Part shown: one piece after another, positions 7,183 through 14,222 of the stretch | Layout: every line of letters begins with the position of its first letter | Position numbering within the stretch: position 1 is the first letter of the stretch | Source of the DNA: Thermoplasmata archaeon | GTDB lineage: Archaea; Thermoplasmatota; Thermoplasmata; Thermoplasmatales; Aciduliprofundaceae | Assembly (NCBI GenBank): GCA_021163705.1 | Contig: JAGGTO010000088.1 | Coordinates: 1 to 16,337, forward strand | Length of the DNA: 16,337 bases | Reading direction: 5' to 3' | Translations under genes and position numbers: made by a program | Notes under the pieces: generated by a model | Database searches by the model: none | What the model was told of the DNA's origin: nothing | Seen by the model: the letters and a program-made list of their open reading frames with translations, nothing else

Positions 7183-7194
7183 TTTTAATAAATA
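7183..7194 (+). promoter_or_regulatory. TATA box of egsA
   Basis: TTTTAATAAATA lies in the 40-bp gap after the TPR gene, with its centre about 26 bp before the egsA ATG. A GGAG at 7199-7202 is rather far from the ATG for a normal Shine-Dalgarno, so translation could be leaderless. Confidence 0.45.
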
Positions 7195-7214
7195 AAAAGG
7201 AGTTAGGGAATCAA

Positions 7215-8270
7215 ATGACATTTGAAAAATCCAAGTGGATGGAGCTACCTCGCGAGATTTATGCAGGTCATGATGTTCTTAAGAATATTGGGGGAATGTG
7301 CAGGAGATTTGGTTTTGGGCCTAATGCTCTGATAGTAACGGGGGAGAAAACCTATGAAATTGCAGGAAAAATTGTAAAGGATATACTTGAAGAAGCAAAA
7401 TTCACAGTGGATGTGATAAAGACGGGTGTGGCAAACAGGATAAATCTTGAGAAGGTAAAGAAAAAGGGCGAAGAATGCAATTTTCTTGTGGGGGTAGGAG
7501 GTGGTAGTAAAATAGATCTGGCTAAAAAAGCATCCTATGATTTGGGCCTACCTTTCATAAGCGTTCCGACAAATGCCGCACATGATGGTATAGCAAGTCC
7601 CAGAGCATCGATAAAGGATAACGGTACATCCATATCCATGCTTGCCCAGGAGCCCATGGGTGTGGTTGCAGATACAGGAATAATAATTCAGGCACCTTAC
7701 CGTTATTTAGCCGCGGGAGCCGCCGATGTCATAGCAAACATAACTGCCATAAAAGACTGGGAGCTAGCCCACAAATTGAGGAATGAGAGTTTCAGCACTA
7801 CTGCCTATGGCATAGCCCAGTATTCTGCGCAGGCCATAATAGAGAATGCGGATCTTATAAAGCCAAATTTGGAGGAGAGTGCATGGATAGTTGTGAAAGC
7901 CATAATAGTTTCTGGGATGGCGATGAGTATCGCAAATTCATCTCGTCCGGGGAGTGGTTCAGAGCATCTTTTTGCGCATGCTCTGGAGAAGATAGCGCCG
8001 GGAAAAGCACTTCATGGTGAGATGGTTGGAGTCGGCACGATAATGATGATGTACCTCCATGGTGGTGACTGGAAAAGGATAAGGGAGGTACTGAGAAAGA
8101 TAGGAGCACCAACCACAGCAAAGGAGCTTGGTGTGGAGGATGAAGATATAATTGAAGCTCTCACCATAGCCCACAAAATAAGGGATAGATATACCATTTT
8201 GGGTGTGAGAGGTCTAACAAAAGAGGCGGCTGAAAATTTGGCGAGGATAACTGGTGTGATAGGGAGGTGA
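7215..8270 (+). CDS. egsA: sn-Glycerol-1-phosphate dehydrogenase EgsA
   Basis: The enzyme reduces dihydroxyacetone phosphate with NAD(P)H to sn-glycerol-1-phosphate (EC 1.1.1.261), the archaeal lipid backbone; it is cytosolic. The length of 351 aa is normal. Seen in the sequence: an N-terminal nucleotide-binding half with GVGGGSKIDLAK (93-104), a PTNAAHDGIASPRAS segment (118-132) typical of G1PDH, and the zinc ligands expected for the family at D171, H251 (GSGSEH) and H267 (ALHGEM). It is the first gene of a plus-strand run. Its last codons carry the GGAGGTGA that serves the next gene, 6 nt downstream. The glycerol dehydrogenase branch of the same superfamily is a less likely alternative, because the G1PDH-specific motifs are present throughout. 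Confidence 0.97.
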   Translation: MTFEKSKWMELPREIYAGHDVLKNIGGMCRRFGFGPNALIVTGEKTYEIAGKIVKDILEEAKFTVDVIKTGVANRINLEKVKKKGEECNFLVGVGGGSKIDLAKKASYDLGLPFISVPTNAAHDGIASPRASIKDNGTSISMLAQEPMGVVADTGIIIQAPYRYLAAGAADVIANITAIKDWELAHKLRNESFSTTAYGIAQYSAQAIIENADLIKPNLEESAWIVVKAIIVSGMAMSIANSSRPGSGSEHLFAHALEKIAPGKALHGEMVGVGTIMMMYLHGGDWKRIREVLRKIGAPTTAKELGVEDEDIIEALTIAHKIRDRYTILGVRGLTKEAAENLARITGVIGR

Positions 8271-8276
8271 TGAGGA

Positions 8277-8699
8277 ATGATAACCCTGATAGGCAAGGCT
8301 CTGGCAGAAGAGGGTCTCGAGTTTCAGTATCGTGGCCCTCTTATGGAGTGTAGAACTTGTAAGTTGAAGAATGTGTGCTTCAATTTAGATGAGGGCAAGT
8401 GGTATAGAATTACAAAGATAAGGGATAAGGAGCATGATTGCAAGATACATGAAGGTGGGAAGGTAGTAACTGTCGAGGTGGAAGAGATTCCCGTGCCGAT
8501 AGTAATCTCGGCGAAGAATGTTGTTGAAGGTGAAACTATAACCTACAAGCCTGTAAACTGCAGAGAGATAAAATGTGAGTATTATCCTCTCTGCCATCCG
8601 ATAGGTCTCAGGGAAGGAGATAAGATAAAAATAGTGAAGGTCCTTGAGAATGTAGAATGTGATAAAAAGAACTTGAAGAAGGTTCTGGTGACATGGTAG
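8277..8699 (+). CDS. UPF0179 family cysteine-rich protein (function unknown)
   Basis: This 140-aa protein matches the archaeal UPF0179 family as I know it; no function is established. It has eight cysteines in two sets with similar spacing: C25, C28, C34 and C55, then C95, C100, C106 and C128. The surrounding sequence repeats too: after each three-Cys cluster come about 20 residues with a KWYRITKI / DKIKIVKV strand, and then the fourth Cys. This implies an ancient internal duplication, with each half probably binding a metal or Fe-S cluster (inference). The start is fixed by GGAGGTGA inside the end of egsA. The end overlaps the GTPase gene by 7 bp, so the two are likely coupled. Its neighbours act in lipid synthesis and translation, which does not reveal its role. 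Confidence 0.85.
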   Translation: MITLIGKALAEEGLEFQYRGPLMECRTCKLKNVCFNLDEGKWYRITKIRDKEHDCKIHEGGKVVTVEVEEIPVPIVISAKNVVEGETITYKPVNCREIKCEYYPLCHPIGLREGDKIKIVKVLENVECDKKNLKKVLVTW

Positions 8700-9895
8700 A
8701 GATAGGACTGGTAGGTAAGCCAAATGTCGGAAAGAGCACTTTCTTTGCTGCGGCCACCATGCATACTGTGGAGATTGCAAATTATCCATTCACCACTGTG
8801 GAAGCAAACAGAGGGATGGGTTATGTAAGGAAGCCCTGTCCTCATGTGGAACTGGGTGTACCCTGCAATCCAAAGAAATCTATATGCATTGAGGGCACAA
8901 GATATATTCCTGTGGAGCTCATAGATGTTGCAGGATTAGTGCCAGAAGCGCATGCTGGTCGTGGTCTAGGTAACAAATTCCTGGATGATTTGAGGCATGC
9001 AGATGCTCTTATTCACATAGTGGATGCAACTGGTGCTACAGATGCGGAGGGAAATATGATAGCTCCGAAAACAAGGAACCCTTACGAGGATGTGAAATTT
9101 TTGGAGAAGGAAATAGCCTACTGGATAGCAAATATAATTGGCAGGGGATGGATCAGAATTGCGAGAAGACTGGAGGCGGAGAAGGTGAAGATAGAGAGTG
9201 TGATAGCTGAGAGATTGTCAGGCCTAAATATAGGGGAAAAGGAGGTTCATGCTGCCCTTAACAATATAGGATTGGATAAAAAACCCACAAAGTGGAACGA
9301 AAATGATATTCTCAAACTATCTTTTGAGATAAGGAGGATAGCGAAGCCCCTGGTAATAGCTGCCAACAAGGCTGATGCGGCAGATGAAGATTATCTACGG
9401 GAATTTATAAAGATATGTGATAGGAATGGATACTCTGCAATTCCAGTATCTGCAGATTACGAGCTGGCTTTGAAAAGAGCTGCCAAGGCAGGATTGATAA
9501 AGTATAATCCAGGTGATGGAGATTTTGAAATAGTTAAAGAGGAGAAGCTAACCAGAAGGCAAATAGAAGCACTGGAGAAGATAAGGGAGTTCATGAAAAA
9601 GCATGGGGGCACAGGAGTGCAGAAGGTTATAGAGCATGCAGTTTTCAATATTCTCAAAATGATTGCCGTTTATCCCGTGGAAGACGAGCATAAGTGGACA
9701 GATAAGGATGGTAATGTTCTTCCAGATGTTTATCTATTTCGCGAAGGAGCCACAGCTCTTGATCTTGCTTACAAGGTGCATACAGAACTCGGAGAAAATT
9801 TTATTCGTGCCATTGATGCCCGCACTAAGAGAATTCTGGGCCATGATTACATTCTCAAAGATGGAGATGTGATAAAGATAGTTGCGAGAAGATGA
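8693..9895 (+). CDS. Obg/YchF-superfamily GTPase with C-terminal TGS domain (archaeal Ygr210-like)
   Basis: This is a 400-aa cytosolic P-loop GTPase. Motifs: G1 GKPNVGKST (8-16), G2-like NYPFTT (30-35), G3 DVAG (78-81), G4 NKAD (225-228) and G5-like SAD (253-255). The intact NKxD argues for GTP use, unlike true YchF/Ola1 proteins, which have NxxE and prefer ATP. A segment with C49, C58 and C65 sits between G2 and G3, and GRGLGNKFLDDLRHADALIHIVDAT (about 89-113) is a signature of this group. Residues about 150-215 are helical. Residues about 321-398 form a TGS domain (MIAVYPVED to DVIKIVARR), typical of ribosome- or tRNA-associated GTPases. A role in translation is inferred from the family and from trmJ 18 bp downstream. 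The start overlaps the preceding gene and follows GGTGAC. Confidence 0.9.
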   Translation: MVEIGLVGKPNVGKSTFFAAATMHTVEIANYPFTTVEANRGMGYVRKPCPHVELGVPCNPKKSICIEGTRYIPVELIDVAGLVPEAHAGRGLGNKFLDDLRHADALIHIVDATGATDAEGNMIAPKTRNPYEDVKFLEKEIAYWIANIIGRGWIRIARRLEAEKVKIESVIAERLSGLNIGEKEVHAALNNIGLDKKPTKWNENDILKLSFEIRRIAKPLVIAANKADAADEDYLREFIKICDRNGYSAIPVSADYELALKRAAKAGLIKYNPGDGDFEIVKEEKLTRRQIEALEKIREFMKKHGGTGVQKVIEHAVFNILKMIAVYPVEDEHKWTDKDGNVLPDVYLFREGATALDLAYKVHTELGENFIRAIDARTKRILGHDYILKDGDVIKIVARR

Positions 9896-9913
9896 GAAGA
9901 GAGGGAAAGCTGC

Positions 9914-10618
9914 ATGGAGCTTTATATTGCCTTTGTAGAGCCTCAGTTCACGGGTAACATTGGTTTTCTGGCCAGGGTGATGGCCAATTTCAACTTTGAA
10001 AATCTTATTATTGTGAATCCTCCAGAGCTGGATGATGATGCCTACAGATTTGCCAAGCATGCTGGATATATCATAGATAATGCTATAGTAATGAAGAGCT
10101 TTGAAGAGCTGAGAAATTTTTTAAATTATGCTATAGCCACCAGTGGAGTGGATACTTCCTCACCCAAAAAATTCAATAGGATATCGTTAACGCCCAGAGA
10201 ATTTGCGAATATTCTTCCAAAATTATCTGGTAAAGTTGGTATAATCTTTGGCCGGGAGAATTATGGGCTTTTCAATGAAGAGATTGAGAGATGTGATTTT
10301 CTTGTGAGAATTCCCACCAGTGAGAAGTATCCGATTATGAATGTGACCCATGCTGCAGCCATAATACTTTACGAGATATATCTCACGGGATTGGAGAAGG
10401 AGGAGAAAAATGTGGCCGAGGAATTTGAGTTAGAGCTTCTCAATAGAAGATTCTCCGAGCTTTTAGAGCTCATAAATTTTCCAGAGCATAAAAGGAAGAA
10501 TACGGAGGTAATGGTAAGAAGACTTTTAGCGAGGGCGATGCTTGGTAAGTGGGAGTATCATAGCTTAATGGGTGTTTTGAGAAGAGTGATGTATGCTTTG
10601 AAGGAGAGGAAAAAATAA
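9914..10618 (+). CDS. trmJ: tRNA (cytidine/uridine-2'-O-)-methyltransferase TrmJ
   Basis: This 234-aa SPOUT-class enzyme transfers a methyl group from S-adenosylmethionine to the 2'-O of nucleotide 32 in the tRNA anticodon loop. The trefoil-knot motifs are present: an N-terminal VEPQFTGNIG (8-17) with the RVMANF helix, FGRENYGL (112-119), and the knot and SAM loop IPTSEKYPIMNVTHA (133-147) followed by an ILYEIY helix. In most relatives the last motif reads NLSHA; here it is NVTHA. The C-terminal helices (about 165-234) are basic and probably take part in dimer or tRNA contact. A GAGGG lies about 10 nt before the ATG. The gene follows the TGS GTPase by 18 bp, a sensible translation-linked pair. 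Archaeal TrmJ usually modifies only C32; that is family knowledge and not visible here. Confidence 0.9.
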   Translation: MELYIAFVEPQFTGNIGFLARVMANFNFENLIIVNPPELDDDAYRFAKHAGYIIDNAIVMKSFEELRNFLNYAIATSGVDTSSPKKFNRISLTPREFANILPKLSGKVGIIFGRENYGLFNEEIERCDFLVRIPTSEKYPIMNVTHAAAIILYEIYLTGLEKEEKNVAEEFELELLNRRFSELLELINFPEHKRKNTEVMVRRLLARAMLGKWEYHSLMGVLRRVMYALKERKK

Positions 10619-10624
10619 TAAAAA
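10615..10624 (+). promoter_or_regulatory. Possible TATA box of atpD
   Basis: ATAATAAAAA is centred about 26 bp before the atpD ATG at 10646 and overlaps the trmJ stop. No Shine-Dalgarno precedes atpD, so a leaderless start from this promoter is plausible. It shares bases with the left arm of the hairpin at 10620-10643. Confidence 0.4.
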
Positions 10625-10643
10625 GGGAAAGCATGCCCTTTTT
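10620..10643 (+). repeat. Perfect 8-bp hairpin between trmJ and atpD
   Basis: AAAAAGGG (10620-10627) and CCCTTTTT (10636-10643) are perfect complements with an 8-nt loop, ending 2 nt before the atpD ATG. A stem ending in U5 resembles a terminator for trmJ. If read through, the structure would cover the ribosome entry region of atpD. Confidence 0.5.
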
Positions 10644-10645
10644 CG

Positions 10646-11296
10646 ATGGTAGAGATAATCGAAGGTGTAAAACCCACTCGAATGCAGCTTCTGGAGATAA
10701 GAAAGAAGAAGGTACTTGCCAAGAATGGGCATAAACTTCTTAGCGAGAAGCGAGATGCTCTCATATCCCAATTCTTTCAGATAATAGATGTGAGAGAAGA
10801 GCTTCGCAAAAAGGTTGAGATGAAGCTCAGAGATGCCTATTCTTCTCTACTGGAAGCTGAGATGATTATGGGAGACACCGCAGTGGCAGATGTGGCAAGA
10901 CAGGTTAAAAATTACGGGGAGGTAGAGGCAACCACACTCAACATCATGGGCGTGCTCACACCCCAGATGGAGATTGGCGAAATTGAAAAAACAATAGATT
11001 ACGGATTTTTGAGCACCTCGGCAAAACTGGATGAGGCGGCATTCAAGTTCAGGGAGCTTCTGAAGGATATTGTGAAACTGGCAGAAGTTGAGGGGGCCAT
11101 GGAAAATCTTGCAAAAGAGATAGAGAAAACTAAGAGAAGGGTGAATGCCTTGGAGCATATATTCATCCCAAGGTTTGAGGCCACAGAGAAGTACATAGAG
11201 CTTGTTTTGGATGAAAGAGAGCGTGAGGACTTCTTCAGAAGAAAGAGAATCAAAGCCATCTTAGCGGCGAAGGAAAATGCGCATTCCTCCTCCTAA
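10646..11296 (+). CDS. atpD: A-type ATP synthase subunit D
   Basis: This is the central-stalk subunit that couples ATP turnover in the A3B3 head to rotor movement in the membrane. At 216 aa it has the usual length. The N-terminal signature KPTRMQLLEIRKKKVLAKNG (9-28), then HKLLSEKRDAL (29-39), and the C-terminal KTKRRVNALEHIFIPRFEAT (about 164-183) with DEREREDFFRRKRIK are typical of archaeal/V-type subunit D. The two ends form the long antiparallel coiled coil of the stalk. No other ATP synthase subunit is next to it, so it sits apart from the main atp cluster or at its edge with the order changed. It has no Shine-Dalgarno. A 52-aa membrane protein gene begins inside its last codons. Confidence 0.95.
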   Translation: MVEIIEGVKPTRMQLLEIRKKKVLAKNGHKLLSEKRDALISQFFQIIDVREELRKKVEMKLRDAYSSLLEAEMIMGDTAVADVARQVKNYGEVEATTLNIMGVLTPQMEIGEIEKTIDYGFLSTSAKLDEAAFKFRELLKDIVKLAEVEGAMENLAKEIEKTKRRVNALEHIFIPRFEATEKYIELVLDEREREDFFRRKRIKAILAAKENAHSSS

Positions 11297-11435
11297 GGGA
11301 ATCAAAGAGCTTGAAGTTGAAAAGAGAATAAGGTTATATCGCTTAATTTTTTATGCGCAGCTTCTCTCCACAATATTAATTGCCCTTGGATTCATCCTTT
11401 TCATCCTTCTTGTTGCAGGCATCATAAGGATTTAG
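11277..11435 (+). CDS. 52-aa single-pass membrane protein overlapping the end of atpD
   Basis: An ATG at 11277 opens 52 codons in a frame different from atpD, overlapping its last 20 bases, with AAGGA 4-5 nt upstream. The product starts MRIPPPKGIKELEVEKRIRL (basic, cytosolic by the positive-inside rule). It continues with YRLIFYAQLLS and a strongly hydrophobic helix (about residues 30-50, TILIALGFILFILLVAGII) that ends near the C-terminus. The last 14 bp overlap the 3' end of pyrF on the other strand. I do not recognise a family. Being translationally coupled to the stalk subunit of a membrane-bound ATP synthase suggests, but does not show, a link to that complex or to membrane energetics. 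The clean hydrophobic profile, the ribosome site and the fit in the gap support a real gene. Confidence 0.6.
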   Translation: MRIPPPKGIKELEVEKRIRLYRLIFYAQLLSTILIALGFILFILLVAGIIRI

Positions 11436-12054
11436 TTTCCTCGTAAAATCTCCTTGCTGCTTCTTTAGGATTTTCCTGGTTGTAGATACTTCTTCCCACT
11501 ATTATATAATCCGCCCCCGATTCTATGGCTTTTTTTGCACTTCCTCCTTGGGCACCCACTCCAGGAGACAGAATTTCCAGATTTCCGGCAAGCTCTCTTA
11601 TCTTTCTCAATCTTTCAGGTCTTGTGGCCGGGGCAATTAAGCCTGTCGCTCCTTCTTTTTTTGCCATCTCCACTATTTTTTCTGTATGCACCTGCATGAA
11701 ATCCAGTGCTCCGGGATGGGACATCTCTGCTACCACATACACCTTCATGTTTCCTGAGGCTTCAATGGCAGCATGAAGGGAATCATGACCCACAAAACCG
11801 TGTACTATAATTCCAGATGCTCCATATCTTTTTGCCTGCTCAACGATGAGCTTTGTGGTATTGGGGATATCCGCCACTTTGAAATCACAGATTATTGGGG
11901 AATATTTAGATAGCTCGCTGACGATTTTCATTCCTGCAGATAGCACTAAAGGCCATCCAATTTTTATGGCGTGAAGATATTCGCTTGTCTCCTTTGCAAT
12001 TTTCTTAGCCTTATCCATATCAGTAACATCCAGGGCCAGGATAACTCTACTCAT
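11422..12054 (-). CDS. pyrF: Orotidine 5'-phosphate decarboxylase
   Basis: This is the final step of UMP synthesis: decarboxylation of OMP to UMP by a cytosolic TIM-barrel enzyme. The frame allows a start at 12069, but the ATG at 12054 (210 aa, beginning MSRVILALDV) fits family starts and lies about 28 bp from a TATA-like box. Active-site residues in that numbering: D9, K31 (KIGWP), the catalytic D57-x-K59-x-x-D62 in CDFKVADIPNT, H86 in VHGF, the phosphate loop SPGVGAQGG (163-171) and R188 in VGRS. It converges on the 52-aa membrane protein gene, overlapping it by 14 bp, with no clear terminator between them. No other pyr gene is nearby. Confidence 0.96.
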   Translation of the reverse strand: MSRVILALDVTDMDKAKKIAKETSEYLHAIKIGWPLVLSAGMKIVSELSKYSPIICDFKVADIPNTTKLIVEQAKRYGASGIIVHGFVGHDSLHAAIEASGNMKVYVVAEMSHPGALDFMQVHTEKIVEMAKKEGATGLIAPATRPERLRKIRELAGNLEILSPGVGAQGGSAKKAIESGADYIIVGRSIYNQENPKEAARRFYEETKSL

Positions 12055-12077
12055 CCTATAGCCATGCACTTCTCAAT

Positions 12078-12088
12078 TAATTATTTTT
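12078..12088 (-). promoter_or_regulatory. TATA-like box of pyrF
   Basis: The minus strand reads AAAATAATTAA. Its centre is about 28 bp before the ATG at 12054 but only about 14 bp before the ATG at 12069, so it favours the shorter PyrF. Confidence 0.4.
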
Positions 12089-12133
12089 CTTCCCCGACAG
12101 TTTGAGAGTTCACAGAGCGAACTTGACAGGAAA

Positions 12134-12141
12134 TTTTAAAT
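12134..12141 (+). promoter_or_regulatory. TATA box of the iron-type alcohol dehydrogenase gene
   Basis: TTTTAAAT is centred about 23-24 bp before the ATG at 12161, with no Shine-Dalgarno, so a leaderless start is likely. It shares a divergent gap of about 106 bp with the pyrF promoter. Confidence 0.5.
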
Positions 12142-12160
12142 TGTAAATCAATATTCTCAT

Positions 12161-13249
12161 ATGCATTTCAGCACACCTAGAAACATAATGTTTGGCCGAG
12201 GCTCTGTTAAAAATATTGAGAGATATCTGGGGAAAAAATGTGTGATTGTCACAGGAAAACACACCTGGGAAAATGTAAAGGATCTGATTCCAATAGATGC
12301 CCCGGTACTTTTTGTAACTCGCCACAAATGGAAGGAGCCATCCCAGAAGGATGCTGAGGTATTAGCTGAAAATATTAGGGAGCATTCTCCAGATACCATA
12401 ATAGCTGTGGGAGGGGGAAGTGTTATAGATACGGCAAAGGTGGCATGGATTATTTATGAAAATCCTGAAATCTCCTGGAATGCCCTATACTCCTACAACA
12501 TTCCAGAGCTGAGGAAGAAGGCAAGATTCATAGCCATAGAGACCACAAGTGGCACAGGTAGTGGTGTTTCTGCAGCAGCCATCATACTGGATGAAGAGGG
12601 GAAGAAGAGAGGAGTGGTGAGTGGAGAGCTCATTCCTGATCTCGCTATATATGATGCGAATTTTGTGGAGGGTATGCCCCGAGATGTAGCATTATACAGT
12701 GGGATGGATGCTTTGAGTCAGGCTATAGAGGCATATATATCCACGGTGGATAATATAATTGGAGATACTTTAGCTCTCAAAGCAATTGAGTTAATATACA
12801 AAAATTTACCAAAGGCCTTAGAAAAAGAGGATAGAGCCATAGAAAATGTGCATCATGGAAATATGCTGGCTGGAATGGGGTTTGCCAATTCAAGATTGTG
12901 TTTGGGGCATGCTGCTGCCCATTCTCTTGGGGGCGAATACAAAATTGAGCATGGAAAAATTGTCGCCATATTGCTCCCCTATATCATAAGGGCCAATGAA
13001 AAGCACACCCCTAAAGTCAAGGAAATTGCAAAGCTTCTGGGTGTGAAGGATCTTGCCCGTGCAATATGGAAGATGAATGATGAGCTCGGAATTCCGCATG
13101 CTGTGGACATTAAGGATGAGGATATAGAAATGCTTGGAGAGGAGATAGCGAATGACCGTCTTATGAAATACAATCCAAGAAAGATGAGTAAAGAAGATGT
13201 AATTAAGATGCTTAGATTGTTGAGAGAGGGTGTTTTAGATGAGATATAA
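12161..13249 (+). CDS. Iron-type (group III) alcohol dehydrogenase family protein
   Basis: This 362-aa NAD(P)-dependent oxidoreductase is probably cytosolic. It has an N-terminal Rossmann-like half with AVGGGSVIDTAK (82-93), the TTSGTGSGVS segment (128-137), and a helical metal-binding half. Compared with E. coli FucO, whose ligands are D196, H200, H263 and H277, this protein has D183, Q187 (GMDALSQAIEAY), H250 (CLGHAAAH) and H264 (IEHG). One histidine ligand is thus glutamine; H254 matches FucO H267. The natural substrate cannot be told; alcohols, aldehydes or lactaldehyde-like compounds are all possible. The end overlaps purM by 11 bp, so the two are co-transcribed, although no metabolic link between them is obvious. 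Confidence 0.88.
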   Translation: MHFSTPRNIMFGRGSVKNIERYLGKKCVIVTGKHTWENVKDLIPIDAPVLFVTRHKWKEPSQKDAEVLAENIREHSPDTIIAVGGGSVIDTAKVAWIIYENPEISWNALYSYNIPELRKKARFIAIETTSGTGSGVSAAAIILDEEGKKRGVVSGELIPDLAIYDANFVEGMPRDVALYSGMDALSQAIEAYISTVDNIIGDTLALKAIELIYKNLPKALEKEDRAIENVHHGNMLAGMGFANSRLCLGHAAAHSLGGEYKIEHGKIVAILLPYIIRANEKHTPKVKEIAKLLGVKDLARAIWKMNDELGIPHAVDIKDEDIEMLGEEIANDRLMKYNPRKMSKEDVIKMLRLLREGVLDEI

Positions 13250-14219
13250 GGATGCTGGAGTGGATATTGATAAAGAGGGTAAATTCATACAGGCTCTAAT
13301 TTCCAAAATAAATTACAAGAGGAGAGATTTTCCACCTGCATCTTTTGGGCATTTTACAGGCCTAATTGATATGGGTAGCTTCTATATTGCAATGAACACG
13401 GATGGAGTGGGTACGAAGATTATAATAGCGAATCAGCTAAAAAAATGGGATACCATAGGAATAGATTGTATAGCCATGAATGTAAATGACACCATATGTG
13501 TTGGAGCTGAGCCAATAGGTTTTGTGGATTATCTTGCAATAAGCAGCTACGATGAGGAGATTGCAGAGCAAATTGGAAAGGGATTAAATGAGGGAGCCAA
13601 GCAGGCAAATATAAATATTTTGGGAGGTGAGACTGCCACCATTCCAGATATTGTCAACGGTATAGATCTTTCAGGAACGAGCATAGGGGTGGTGAAAAAG
13701 GAGAAATTAATCACAGGAAAAGACATAAGGAAAGGGGATTTAATTATAGGCATCCCCAGTTCAGGTATACATTCCAATGGACTTACCCTTGCTCGCAAGG
13801 TTCTGGATATTTATGAGAAATTTGAAGATTGGACAGTGGGAGAAGAGCTTCTCAGGCCAACAAGGATATATGTAAGAGATATTTTGAATGTGTTGAGAAA
13901 ATGCAGGGTACATGGTTTAGCCCACATAACTGGTGGAGGAATAACGAATCTTCTGAGATTAAAGAGGATGAGATATGTGATTGATTCACCTCTACCTCCA
14001 CATAAAATCTTCAAGGTAATAATGGAATTTGCAAATGTGGAATATGAGGAGATGTACAAAACTTACAATATGGGTATGGGTTTTGCCATAATAGCCCCGG
14101 AGGATTGTGAAATAGAAATAAAGCGTGAGATAAAAGATGCGAGGACCGTTGGATATGTGGATGAAGGCTATACTGTGGAAATACCAGAGTTAAAACTGCG
14201 ATACACATCCTACCTCTAA
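13239..14219 (+). CDS. purM: Phosphoribosylformylglycinamidine cyclo-ligase (AIR synthetase)
   Basis: PurM closes the imidazole ring of purines, turning FGAM and ATP into AIR, ADP and phosphate in the cytosol. The length of 326 aa is usual. Seen: the YKDAGVDID start (3-11), NTDGVGTK (53-60), the GIDCIAMNVNDTICVGAEP dimer and ATP segment (74-92), GGETA (129-133), PSSGIHSNGLTLAR (173-186) and HITGGG (about 230-235). It begins inside the dehydrogenase gene with GAGGGTG upstream, so translation is coupled. Its stop lies 3 bp from the end of the convergent regulator gene, with no terminator visible between them. No other purine gene is in view. Confidence 0.96.
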   Translation: MRYKDAGVDIDKEGKFIQALISKINYKRRDFPPASFGHFTGLIDMGSFYIAMNTDGVGTKIIIANQLKKWDTIGIDCIAMNVNDTICVGAEPIGFVDYLAISSYDEEIAEQIGKGLNEGAKQANINILGGETATIPDIVNGIDLSGTSIGVVKKEKLITGKDIRKGDLIIGIPSSGIHSNGLTLARKVLDIYEKFEDWTVGEELLRPTRIYVRDILNVLRKCRVHGLAHITGGGITNLLRLKRMRYVIDSPLPPHKIFKVIMEFANVEYEEMYKTYNMGMGFAIIAPEDCEIEIKREIKDARTVGYVDEGYTVEIPELKLRYTSYL

Positions 14220-14222
14220 GCG

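Noticed and set aside
8012..8296. Antisense frames over the end of egsA
   Set aside because: Low-complexity Ser/Leu/Ile-rich products typical of the reverse strand of a well-conserved gene.
8385..8789. 134-codon minus-strand frame over UPF0179 and the GTPase start
   Set aside because: It is antisense to two genes with strong family matches, and no promoter is visible for it.
9734..10060. 108-codon minus-strand frame across the GTPase-trmJ junction
   Set aside because: It is a shadow of conserved TGS-domain and TrmJ coding sequence.
7215..13249. egsA and the iron-type dehydrogenase as a recent tandem duplication
   Set aside because: They belong to the same broad superfamily, but their motifs and lengths differ strongly, and 3.9 kb of unrelated genes lies between them. 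Common descent is ancient.
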